Of a DNA stretch of 6,112 bases, positions 1-6,112 are shown in pieces. The position numbers and the translations under genes are program-made. Under the pieces are notes generated by a model. The model saw only the letters and a list, made by a program, of their open reading frames with translations. It was not told the DNA's origin and made no database searches. Each line of letters opens with the position of its first letter. Within the stretch, counting starts at the first letter, position 1. This stretch comes from Spirochaetaceae bacterium (GTDB lineage Bacteria; Spirochaetota; Spirochaetia; SZUA-6; Bin103), in NCBI GenBank assembly GCA_026710565.1, contig JAPOQV010000339.1, forward strand, positions 1-6,112, given 5' to 3'.

Positions 1-861
1 CGCCGCAACGACCGCAACCCGCTCGGCGCGGCCGCCGGGTACGGTGTGCCGTTGCCGCTGGACCGCCGCAAGGTGGCCGCGTCGCTGGGCTTCGCGGGCG
101 TGCAGAACAACGTGCTGTATGTGAACACCAGCCGCGGCGCGGTGGAGGCGCAGGTGGCGGAGGCGGCCGGCCGCGTCTGCGCCACGCTCGCGCGGCTGGC
201 GCAGGACCTGCTGTTGTTCACGCTGCCGGAGCTCGGCTACTTCCGACTTCCGGAGGAGCTGACCACCGGCTCAAGCATCATGCCGCAGAAGCGCAACCCC
301 GACCTGCTGGAGCTGGTGCGGGCCAAGGCGGCGTTCGTCGACGGCCAGGCGGCGACCATCCGGTCCATCACCCAGCACCTGCCGAGCGGCTATCACCGCG
401 ACCTGCAGCAGACCAAGGGCCCGTTCCTGGCCGCGCTGGCGGAGGCGGCGGGCTGCGTCACCGTGATGCGGCTGGCCGTGTCGCGGCTGACGGTCGACGA
501 GCGCCGGCTGCGGGACGGCTGCACGCCCGAGCTGCTGGCGACCGACCGCGCCTACGAGCTGGTCGCGCAGGGCATGCCGTTCCGTGATGCCTACCGCCAG
601 GTCGGCGCCGAGCTTCGCGAGGCCGGCGAAGGCGCTTGCCCGCAGGATGATGCGGCCCTCGCCGCCGCCCTCGCCAAGGACTACCCCGGCGCGCCGGGCA
701 ACCTGGCCCTGGACGATGTCCGGGGGGCGCTGCTGAAGCTGCGAAACGCCGTGGACGGCGACCGCTCGGCCGTGACCCGGGCGTTGGTGCGACTGGCCGG
801 GCCGGCGGCAGAGCGGCTGACGGACTCCGGGCGGGCCGGCGCCGGCGGGGAGGTTGCCTGA
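1..861 (+). CDS. argH: Argininosuccinate lyase, C-terminal part (5' end cut by window edge)
   Basis: This enzyme splits argininosuccinate into arginine and fumarate, the last step of arginine synthesis, in the cytoplasm. The frame is open from base 1, so the true start lies left of the window; the GTG at 46 is internal because family sequence (NPLGAAAGYG) precedes it. The visible part is 286 residues, against roughly 450-470 for a complete family member. The fumarase/aspartase superfamily signature GSSIMPQKRNP is at visible residues 90-100 and includes the serine of the mobile catalytic loop. Further ArgH hallmarks are LPSGYHRDLQ (about 127-136) and ATDRAYELVAQGMPFRDAY (about 180-198), from the C-terminal domain. 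The QNNVLYVNTSRG and LPSGYHRD wording resembles the ArgH subtype I associate with Bacteroidetes rather than the E. coli type. The stop codon overlaps the hflX start. The product call is firm; only the subtype is inferred. Confidence 0.95.
   Translation, partial: RRNDRNPLGAAAGYGVPLPLDRRKVAASLGFAGVQNNVLYVNTSRGAVEAQVAEAAGRVCATLARLAQDLLLFTLPELGYFRLPEELTTGSSIMPQKRNPDLLELVRAKAAFVDGQAATIRSITQHLPSGYHRDLQQTKGPFLAALAEAAGCVTVMRLAVSRLTVDERRLRDGCTPELLATDRAYELVAQGMPFRDAYRQVGAELREAGEGACPQDDAALAAALAKDYPGAPGNLALDDVRGALLKLRNAVDGDRSAVTRALVRLAGPAAERLTDSGRAGAGGEVA
847..854 (+). promoter_or_regulatory. Ribosome binding site of hflX inside the argH 3' end
   Basis: GGGGAGGT is a strong Shine-Dalgarno match and ends 6-7 bases before the ATG at 861. 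It lies inside the last argH codons and supports the choice of ATG 861 over any later start. Confidence 0.75.
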
Positions 862-2006
862 TGGGTGCCGAGCGCGTGCTGCTGGTCGGCTGTGAGCTGA
901 CGCGCGGCGGTGACGGGTGGCCGCTGGATGCATCGCTCGCAGAGCTGGGGCAGCTTGCGCGCACGGCCGGCCTGGCGATCGCCGGCCGGGAACGGCAGCG
1001 GTTGCCGCGGCCGAACCCGACGACCTACATCGGCTCGGGAAAGGCGGCGCAGATCGCGGAGCTCGCCTCCAGCCTGGGCGTCGACGTGGTGCTCTTCGAC
1101 GACGAGCTGGCACCCAACCAGCAGCGCAACCTGGAGCAGATCCTTGGTGAAGACGTCAAGGTGCTCGACCGGTCGGCGCTCATCCTGGACGTGTTCGCCT
1201 CCCACGCCCGCTCCCATGAAGGCAAGATCCAGGTGGAGCTGGCACAGCTCGAGTACCGCCTGCCGCGCCTGACCCGCATGTGGACGCACCTTGCGCGCCA
1301 GGCCGGCGGCCGTTCGGCCGGCAACGCCGGGGTCGGGGTGCGCGGCCCGGGCGAGACCCAGCTCGAGGTGGACCGGCGCCGCGTGCGCACCCGCATCAGC
1401 CGGCTGCGCAAGGATCTGCAGGCCATCTCCGCCGCCCGTTCCGGGCACCGGGAGCGCCGGCGGCGCAGCCGCGTCCCGGTGGCGGCGCTGGTCGGCTACG
1501 CCAACGCCGGCAAGAGCACGTTGATGAACGCGCTCACCGGCGCCGGGGTGCGGGCCGAGAACCGCCTGTTCGCGACGCTCGACCCGACCACGCGCCGCAT
1601 CGTGGTGAACGACGTGCCGCTGCTGCTGACCGATACCGTGGGCTTCGTGCAGAAGCTGCCCGCCAACCTGGTGGCCGCGTTCCGCGCGACGCTCGAAGAG
1701 GTGGTGGAGGCCGACCTGCTGATCCACGTGGTCGACGCCTGCCACCCGATGGCGCGCGAGCAGGCGGCCGAGGTGGTACGCGTGCTGCGCGAGCTCGGCG
1801 CGGCGGAACGCCCGACGGTGACCGTGCTCAACAAGGTGGACCGGGTGGAGGACGGCATGCCGCTGCCTGACGTCATGGAGCCGGGCGAGTCGGCGCGGGC
1901 CATCCCCTTGAGCGCGCTGCACCGGCAGGGTTTCGACGAGTTGCGCGCCGCGCTGGCGCAGGCGGCGCTGGCGCAGGAGGCGCTGGCCCGGATGGGGCGG
2001 CGGTGA
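861..2006 (+). CDS. hflX: HflX ribosome-associated GTPase
   Basis: HflX binds the 50S subunit and, in studied bacteria, splits or rescues stalled 70S ribosomes under heat or antibiotic stress. The 381-residue product is somewhat shorter than the E. coli protein (about 426), the difference lying mainly at the ends. The N-terminal HflX domain covers about residues 5-150, with NPTTYIGSGK at 52-61 and FDDELAPNQQRNLE at 79-92. The family signature GPGETQLEVDRRR (162-174) leads into a basic helical linker (175-204). The GTPase domain follows: G1 GYANAGKST at 212-220, G2 region FATLDPTTRR at 237-246, G3 DTVG at 258-261, G4 NKVD at 324-327 and G5 SAL at 351-353. All nucleotide-binding motifs look intact, so it should be an active GTPase. 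The start overlaps the argH stop by one base and its end overlaps the next gene by four, which implies co-transcription and translational coupling. The common hfq neighbour of hflX in proteobacteria is absent here. Confidence 0.96.
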   Translation: MGAERVLLVGCELTRGGDGWPLDASLAELGQLARTAGLAIAGRERQRLPRPNPTTYIGSGKAAQIAELASSLGVDVVLFDDELAPNQQRNLEQILGEDVKVLDRSALILDVFASHARSHEGKIQVELAQLEYRLPRLTRMWTHLARQAGGRSAGNAGVGVRGPGETQLEVDRRRVRTRISRLRKDLQAISAARSGHRERRRRSRVPVAALVGYANAGKSTLMNALTGAGVRAENRLFATLDPTTRRIVVNDVPLLLTDTVGFVQKLPANLVAAFRATLEEVVEADLLIHVVDACHPMAREQAAEVVRVLRELGAAERPTVTVLNKVDRVEDGMPLPDVMEPGESARAIPLSALHRQGFDELRAALAQAALAQEALARMGRR

Positions 2007-2713
2007 GCGGCGAGCGCATCCTGGTGATCGAGGACTCCGCCTCGGTGGCGCGCGGCCTGGAGTACGGACTGGGCAAGGAGGACTTCGCGGTGCGCTGCGC
2101 ACGCGACGGGACCAGCGGCCTGGAGCTGTTCCGGACGTGGAACCCGCGGCTTCTCATCCTGGATATCCGGCTGCCCGACATGAGCGGCTTCGACGTGTGC
2201 CGATCGATCCGGGGCGAAGGCCGGCGCGAACCGATCCTGATGCTCACCGCGCGCGACGAGGAGATGGACAAGGTGCTCGGCCTGGAGCTCGGCGCCGACG
2301 ACTACGTGGTCAAGCCGTATCAGCTCCGCGAGCTCGTCTCGCGCGTGCGCGCCCTGTTGCGGCGCGCCTACGGCGAGCTGGCCGCGTCCGCCGGCAGCGA
2401 ACGAATCAGCTTCGGCGACCTGGTGATCGATCCCGACCGCATGGCGGGGGAGCGCGACGGCCGGCGGGTGAACCTGACGCCGACCGAGTTCCGGCTGCTG
2501 CGCTACCTGGCGGAACGGCCGGAGCGGCTGCTCAGCCGCGCGCAGATCATCGAAGCGGTGTGGGGATACACCGCCGACATCGGCTACGATCGCACCGTCG
2601 ACGTGCACGTGCGCCGGCTGCGGGAGAAGATCGAGGACGATCCGGCCGCGCCCCGCTGGATTCAGACCGTTCGCGGTTTCGGCTACCGCTTCGCGAGTGT
2701 TACGAAAACTTAA
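2003..2713 (+). CDS. OmpR/PhoB-family two-component response regulator
   Basis: This is a cytoplasmic transcription factor activated by phosphorylation, most likely by the kinase encoded at 3653-5239. The receiver domain spans about residues 4-118, with acidic pair E10/D11, phospho-acceptor D54 (in LILDIRLPD), switch threonine T82 (LTARD), Y101 and lysine K104 in KPY; most relatives have KPF there. The C-terminal winged-helix domain spans about 136-231: LTPTEFRLLRYLA, then the recognition-helix region YDRTVDVHVRRLREKI, then the wing TVRGFGYRF. The length of 236 is normal. GTG at 2003 is chosen because the next in-frame GTG (codon 8) would remove the first beta strand. No good Shine-Dalgarno lies at normal spacing (AGGAGG at 1975-1980 is too far), so translation probably depends on coupling to hflX through the GTGA overlap. 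The target genes cannot be read from the sequence; autoregulation and control of the downstream PDZ gene are plausible. Confidence 0.95.
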   Translation: MSGERILVIEDSASVARGLEYGLGKEDFAVRCARDGTSGLELFRTWNPRLLILDIRLPDMSGFDVCRSIRGEGRREPILMLTARDEEMDKVLGLELGADDYVVKPYQLRELVSRVRALLRRAYGELAASAGSERISFGDLVIDPDRMAGERDGRRVNLTPTEFRLLRYLAERPERLLSRAQIIEAVWGYTADIGYDRTVDVHVRRLREKIEDDPAAPRWIQTVRGFGYRFASVTKT

Positions 2714-2715
2714 TT

Positions 2716-2742
2716 CCGCGGAAACGGGCCCGCAATCCGCGG
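2716..2742. repeat. Paired CCGCGG sites / 7-bp inverted repeat in the regulator-PDZ gap
   Basis: CCGCGGA (2716-2722) and TCCGCGG (2736-2742) are exact inverted repeats with a 13-base spacer, and the two CCGCGG cores are 21 bases apart, about two helical turns. Either an RNA hairpin or a pair of protein-binding sites could result. The stem is not followed by a T-run (only TTT), so an intrinsic terminator is weakly supported. In a GC-rich genome such a match may also be chance. Confidence 0.4.
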
Positions 2743-2772
2743 TTTCGATCGTTATGCCAGCTTCAATCGCAC

Positions 2773-2778
2773 GGAGGG
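2773..2778 (+). promoter_or_regulatory. Ribosome binding site of the PDZ protein gene
   Basis: GGAGGG sits 7 bases before the ATG at 2786. An ATG at 2781 is also near but is in another frame, so this site fixes the start at 2786. Confidence 0.8.
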
Positions 2779-2785
2779 AAATGCG

Positions 2786-3628
2786 ATGACAACGAGACGG
2801 ACGAAGGTACTGGCGATCGCGACGGCGGCGCTGCTGGCGATCGGCCTGCCGGTGGCCGCGCAGGACGGCGGCCAGGACGAGATGCCGATGGGGGTGATCG
2901 TCACCGGCGTCGACCCCGACGGGCCGGCGGCGGCCGCCGGCATCGAGCGCGGCGATCTGATCCTGGGCATCGACGGACAGGACCTGGGCAGCGCGCGCGA
3001 CCTGGTGCAGGCGCTGGCCGACGCGGAAGGGTCGGAGGTGACGCTGAGCATCAAGCACGGCGACGACATGCGTGACCAGATCGTGGCGATCGAGCGCATC
3101 TGGGGCCAGCCGCGCATCGGACTGGCGATCACCGGCGCCGCGGGCGCCAGCGTGGCCCTGCTGCCGCGGCGCGGCCTGCGCATGCCGCTGGCTCCGGAAC
3201 GGCGCGGATTCCAGTTCCGCATCGAGTCGGACAAGCCGGGCGTGGTCGTGAGGGAGGTCGCCGATGACAGCGCGGCCGCGAGCGCGGGACTGCAGGCGGG
3301 CGACTGGATCACCGCGGTGGGCGGCCAGGCCCTGGACGGACCCGCCGACCAGCTCCTGGATCTCATCGGCGGCCACGAGCCCGGCGCCGAGGTCAGCATC
3401 GACTTCCAGCGCGAGGGCGAGGAGATGACGGCGACGGTCACCCTGGGTGAGAACCCGGAGACCGGAGCGGCTCTGCTCGGCATCCGCTATCAGGCGCTGC
3501 CGAACCTCGAGGACATGCGCCAGCGGTTCGAGGACATGCGCCAGCGCTTCGAGCATCGCCGCGGCGACCGCGGCGATGATGGTCACGGAGCCGGCGACAA
3601 GGACATGGGCGCGGACAGCGCCCTGTAG
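2786..3628 (+). CDS. Exported protein with two PDZ domains
   Basis: The 280-residue product begins with a signal peptide: basic MTTRRTK, hydrophobic stretch about 8-22, and likely cleavage near VAAQD (24-27), so it should act outside the cytoplasmic membrane. PDZ domain 1 covers about 35-95 (GVIVTGVDPDGPAAAAGI, then GDLILGIDGQDL). PDZ domain 2 covers about 141-237 (GVVVREVADDSAAASAGL, then GDWITAVGGQAL). PDZ domains bind exposed C-termini or unfolded segments and are common in envelope proteases such as DegP, but no trypsin-like, tail-specific or metalloprotease catalytic segment is present; this looks like a stand-alone adaptor or sensor. The tail has a 7-residue tandem repeat EDMRQRF (242-255), then a highly charged, Gly/Asp/His-containing end that is probably disordered. 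It lies between a response regulator and a histidine kinase in the same direction, 24 bases before the kinase, which suggests a role in signal input or as a target of the system. The specific function is unknown. Confidence 0.88.
   Translation: MTTRRTKVLAIATAALLAIGLPVAAQDGGQDEMPMGVIVTGVDPDGPAAAAGIERGDLILGIDGQDLGSARDLVQALADAEGSEVTLSIKHGDDMRDQIVAIERIWGQPRIGLAITGAAGASVALLPRRGLRMPLAPERRGFQFRIESDKPGVVVREVADDSAAASAGLQAGDWITAVGGQALDGPADQLLDLIGGHEPGAEVSIDFQREGEEMTATVTLGENPETGAALLGIRYQALPNLEDMRQRFEDMRQRFEHRRGDRGDDGHGAGDKDMGADSAL
3509..3550 (+). repeat. 21-base tandem duplication inside the PDZ gene
   Basis: Bases 3509-3529 and 3530-3550 are the same 21-base unit with one difference (G at 3526, C at 3547). 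Each encodes EDMRQRF, and a degenerate partial third unit (GAGCATCGCC) follows. Such close identity suggests a recent in-frame duplication that extends a charged helix. Confidence 0.85.
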
Positions 3629-3652
3629 GCTCGACTTGGGGAAGCCGATTCG

Positions 3653-5239
3653 GTGACCCGCGTGTTCGCGACGATCAGGTGGCGGCTGGTGCTCAGCTTC
3701 GCCGTCATCTCGATCGTCGCGATTGCCGTCATGGGAGGCCTCTCCATGGCGGTCATCGGCAGGCTCGTGGAGCGTCGCGAGCGCGACATGCTGCGGGAGA
3801 CCGCGGCGGTCATCGCGACCCAGAGCCTGCGGTACTTCACTCCCATCGTCGATCAGCGGCGCCTGCAGCACCTGGCGGAGTCCTCCGCGCTCATGGGCGA
3901 CGTCCGCATCTGGATCCTGGACCGCTCGCGGCGCGTGCTGGCCGATTCGGGCCGCATGAGCGACTACGAGCTGTTCTGGGCGTTCGGAGACCTCGGGATC
4001 GGGTCGGCCGTGCTGGTGCTGCGCTCGCGCCTGCCCGCGATGGACCGCTGGCGTGAAGAGGTGTATCGGCGGTTCGGGCTGGAGTCCCACGCACGGGGCA
4101 TGCGCGTACAGCGCGACCTGCTGGGCAACCGGCTGAGCCTGGAGCAGGACGCGGCCGCCGGCCGCGCCGCGCCGGAGGAGGCGGAGGCCGGCATCGAGCC
4201 GGCGGTGTCCGTCCCGATCGGCAATCCGGCATATCCGGTCGGCCACGTGCAGATCGGCTCGGCGCCGGGCGTGCTGCATGAGGTCCGGCGCGGGCTGCGC
4301 GACACGCTGGTGGCGGCCGGCGTGGTGACCACGGTGCTGGCGGCCCTGATCGGGCTGGTGGTCGGCCGCCGCATGACCGCGCCGATCTCGTCGCTGACCG
4401 CGTCCGCGCGGCGCATGGGCGACGGCGACCTGGGCGTCCGCGCGCCGGAACGCGGCAGGGGGGAGATGCGCGAGCTGGCCGTCGCCTTCAACGCCATGGC
4501 GTCCCGGCTCGGCACGACCATCGAGGAGTTGCGGCGGGAGCGCGACGTGCTGCGCCGCTTCATGGGCGACGCCTCGCACGAGCTGCGCACGCCGCTGACC
4601 GCGCTGCGCACCTTCACGGAGCTGATGCATCGTCACCCGGAGGACGGCGAGATGCGCGGCGAGTTCCTGCCGGAGTGCCTGCGGCAGATCGAGCGCATGG
4701 AGTGGATCACGACCAACGTGCTCGACATCGCCCGCCTGGAGGGCGGCGTGGCCGGCCTGGAGCGGCGGCCCCTGCAGTTGACCGACGCTGCCAGGAACGC
4801 GATCGCGCTGTTGCGCGCCCGCGCCGAGTCACGCTCGGTGCAGGTGGAGCTGGTGGCGCGCGCCCGCGCCACGATCGAAGGCGATCAGCGGTCGCTGGAG
4901 GCGGCGATCGGCAACCTGGTGCAGAACGCGATCGACTGGACCGCTCTCGGCACCACGGTGACCGTGGAGATACGGCAGAGCGGAGACGCGGCACAGGTGT
5001 CCGTGACCGACCACGGCGCCGGGATCTCCGAGGAGGACCTGCCGCACATCTTCGAGCGGTTCTATCGCAGCGAGCACGCTCCGGAAGGCGGCAGCGGGCT
5101 GGGGCTGGCCATCGTGCGCGCCCACGTCGAGGCGCACGGCGGCAGCGTGCGGGCGGAGAACCACGACAACGGCGCCCGCTTCACCATCGAGCTGCCGCGC
5201 GCGGTCAGCGGCGAGGACGCCGGCGGCGAGGACCGCTGA
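3653..5239 (+). CDS. Membrane sensor histidine kinase (HAMP-HisKA-HATPase)
   Basis: This 528-residue inner-membrane kinase is the likely partner of the OmpR-type regulator at 2003-2713. Order of parts: TM1 about 11-35; extracytoplasmic sensor region about 40-215; TM2 about 218-238; HAMP about 239-292 (ending near AVAFNAMASRL); HisKA with phospho-acceptor H309 in DASHELRTPLTAL, where E310 and T313 form the HExxT motif linked to phosphatase activity; and an ATPase domain with N-box NLVQNAIDWT (421-430), G1 DHGAGI (453-458), F-box IFERFYR (466-472) and G2 GGSGLGLAIV (479-488). The catalytic motifs look complete. The N-box ends in DWT where most relatives have K/R-Y-T/S. The sensor region matches no family I can name; it contains an Ala/Glu/Gly-rich low-complexity stretch (about 166-182). 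GTG 3653 is chosen because it keeps TM1, with GGGGA (3638-3642) ten bases upstream; the GTG at 3662 is a possible alternative, while the ATG at codon 27 would destroy TM1. It follows the PDZ gene by 24 bases, so is likely in the same transcript. Confidence 0.95.
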   Translation: MTRVFATIRWRLVLSFAVISIVAIAVMGGLSMAVIGRLVERRERDMLRETAAVIATQSLRYFTPIVDQRRLQHLAESSALMGDVRIWILDRSRRVLADSGRMSDYELFWAFGDLGIGSAVLVLRSRLPAMDRWREEVYRRFGLESHARGMRVQRDLLGNRLSLEQDAAAGRAAPEEAEAGIEPAVSVPIGNPAYPVGHVQIGSAPGVLHEVRRGLRDTLVAAGVVTTVLAALIGLVVGRRMTAPISSLTASARRMGDGDLGVRAPERGRGEMRELAVAFNAMASRLGTTIEELRRERDVLRRFMGDASHELRTPLTALRTFTELMHRHPEDGEMRGEFLPECLRQIERMEWITTNVLDIARLEGGVAGLERRPLQLTDAARNAIALLRARAESRSVQVELVARARATIEGDQRSLEAAIGNLVQNAIDWTALGTTVTVEIRQSGDAAQVSVTDHGAGISEEDLPHIFERFYRSEHAPEGGSGLGLAIVRAHVEAHGGSVRAENHDNGARFTIELPRAVSGEDAGGEDR

Positions 5240-5264
5240 CCGGGGGACGGGACGGACCGGACGT

Positions 5265-5274
5265 TCAGGCCTGA
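5265..5274. repeat. 10-base perfect palindrome at the convergent gene junction
   Basis: TCAGGCCTGA is self-complementary and includes the minus-strand stop codon. The junction between the two converging genes is only 25 bases (5240-5264), rich in G, with no stem plus T-run. I see no convincing terminator; the palindrome has no loop and may be chance. Confidence 0.25.
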
Positions 5275-6112
5275 GACCGGCGGGCTGCACGCTCCTTCAT
5301 GCGGCGCATCTCGGCGTTCACGGGCACGGTGTGCCCTGGATGACGGCGTGCCGGGTCGTCCAGCCAGGTGCCCCGGTTGTCTCGCAGCACCGGCAGGCGC
5401 TGCGTCACCGGCGGCGGCTGGACGGCCGCGGCCGGCTCGACCGCGTACCAGTAGGCGGTGGAGGACATCTCGTTGGCAAGATGATTGCCGTGGCCGTGCT
5501 CGATCGTGACCTTGATCTCCTTGCGGAAGCGCACCGGGTTCTCCAGGTGCAGGACGTAGCTGGTCTGGTAGCCGCCGGTGTTCTTCTCGTGGATCGAGGA
5601 ACCGTTGCGCAGGAAGGCGTTGTCCTGCATCCCCCATGCCTGGTTGAGGTAGTCCTCGCTGCCGGTGCCGTGCAGGTCGGGCGGCCAGCGGTAGCCGTCC
5701 ACCCAGATCATGTCGTCGCCCTCGCCCCACCACGTGCCCTGGAAGTTGGTCACCGACAGGTTGCAGCCCAGGTAGTGGCCGCGGCCGCGCGTGTCCAGGA
5801 TGACGTAGTTGTTCTCCCACGCGGTGCGGGCGCGATTGACGATGTCGGACTCCGGCGTATTGACGGCGATCTCGTGCCCCCAGCCGCCGAACGGATTGGC
5901 GCGCCGGAATTCGGCGTGGAAGTACCCGGCGTCCTCGCGCGGCGCGGTCAGCCGCTCGTAGTCGACGTAGAAGTACTGCATGTGCTCCTCGGAGCTCTCG
6001 TTGACCAGCTCCACCAGCGCGCGCCTGCGGAACGGCATCGGCACGTAGCAGTTGAGCGCGCAGCCGGACTCGAAGCGGTTGTCGTGATTGGTCGACGCGG
6101 TGAACAGCGCCG
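5265..6112 (-). CDS. GH172 / DUF2961 family glycoside hydrolase-like protein, 5' end cut by window edge
   Basis: The frame is open to the right edge: upstream of the GTG at 6044 it encodes ALFTASTNHDNRFESGC and a YVPMPF motif typical of the family, so the GTG is internal and the true start lies outside. The visible part is 281 residues; family members are usually about 350 or more. Recognisable family segments (numbered from the edge) are YVPMPF (22-27), YFYVDYE (46-52), FHAEFRR (64-70), a beta-strand block ending in TWWGEGDD (126-133), GTGSEDY (148-154) and a late RLPVLRDNRGTWL (238-250). Characterised GH172 enzymes act on difructose dianhydrides or arabinofuranosides; from memory their two catalytic glutamates lie in the GEGD and GTG-ED regions, here E130 and E152, both present. 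Substrate cannot be told from sequence, and whether it is secreted is unknown because the N-terminus is missing. The end (about 225-235) is Ala/Pro-rich and the last 20 residues are basic. It is transcribed toward the kinase gene and is not part of that operon. Confidence 0.88.
   Translation of the reverse strand, partial: ALFTASTNHDNRFESGCALNCYVPMPFRRRALVELVNESSEEHMQYFYVDYERLTAPREDAGYFHAEFRRANPFGGWGHEIAVNTPESDIVNRARTAWENNYVILDTRGRGHYLGCNLSVTNFQGTWWGEGDDMIWVDGYRWPPDLHGTGSEDYLNQAWGMQDNAFLRNGSSIHEKNTGGYQTSYVLHLENPVRFRKEIKVTIEHGHGNHLANEMSSTAYWYAVEPAAAVQPPPVTQRLPVLRDNRGTWLDDPARRHPGHTVPVNAEMRRMKERAARRSQA

Noticed and set aside
681..2102. A 473-codon minus-strand open frame over argH, hflX and the start of the regulator
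   Set aside because: Same shadow effect: low-complexity composition and no recognisable domain, opposite to firmly identified genes.
2716..2745. Intrinsic terminator between the regulator and PDZ genes
   Set aside because: The 7-bp stem has a 13-base loop and is followed by only three T residues before CGATCG, so it lacks the U-tract.
2700..2760. Sigma-70-type promoter in the regulator-PDZ gap
   Set aside because: TTACGA (2700-2705) and TTATGC (2752-2757) resemble promoter hexamers, but neither has a partner at 16-18 base spacing.
1496..4636. A 1046-codon open frame on the minus strand, antisense to hflX, the regulator, the PDZ gene and part of the kinase gene
   Set aside because: High G/C at third positions of the plus-strand genes removes stop codons on the opposite strand. 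The translation is Arg/His/Gln/Ala-rich, resembles no family, and crosses four well-supported genes and their gaps.
5240..5264. Bidirectional terminator between the converging genes
   Set aside because: Only 25 G-rich bases with GACGG repeats; no stem-loop with a T-run on either strand.
5265..6044. Full-length 259-residue GH172 gene starting at the GTG at 6044
   Set aside because: The same frame stays open to the right edge and encodes family-like sequence before that codon, and YVPMPF spans it, so the gene is truncated by the window rather than starting there.

Overview
The window is strongly GC-rich, with G or C at most third codon positions, two GTG-initiated genes, and four consecutive plus-strand genes packed with overlaps or short gaps. 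This is bacterial chromosomal DNA. The organism cannot be named from the sequence. The ArgH variant (LPSGYHRDLQ around the catalytic region) and a GH172/DUF2961 sugar hydrolase next to a two-component system would fit a free-living or host-associated heterotroph from a high-GC, little-cultured lineage, but that is inference only.

Layout. Bases 1-861 hold the 3' part of argH (argininosuccinate lyase), cut by the left edge. It overlaps hflX (861-2006, ribosome-associated GTPase) by one base in a TGATG junction. hflX overlaps an OmpR/PhoB-type response regulator (2003-2713) by four bases (GTGA). A 72-base gap with two CCGCGG sites and a clear ribosome binding site leads to an exported protein with two PDZ domains (2786-3628). 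After 24 bases comes a membrane sensor histidine kinase (3653-5239). On the other strand, converging on the kinase with 25 bases between stop codons, is a GH172/DUF2961 family protein (5265 to the right edge). Its coding frame runs off the window, so its N-terminus is missing.

How the genes may work together. The regulator, PDZ protein and kinase look like one signalling module: membrane kinase, cytoplasmic DNA-binding regulator, and an exported double-PDZ protein encoded between them that could sense or adapt envelope protein stress. Overlaps tie the regulator to hflX and argH, so stress-related ribosome rescue (HflX) and envelope signalling may be co-transcribed. The GH172 gene is a separate unit, probably part of a carbohydrate-use region further right.

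No RNA genes, mobile elements, CRISPR arrays or attachment sites were seen. No gap exceeds 72 bases. I see no clear new system; the most interesting item is the regulator-PDZ-kinase cassette and the repeat-bearing, charged tail of its PDZ protein.
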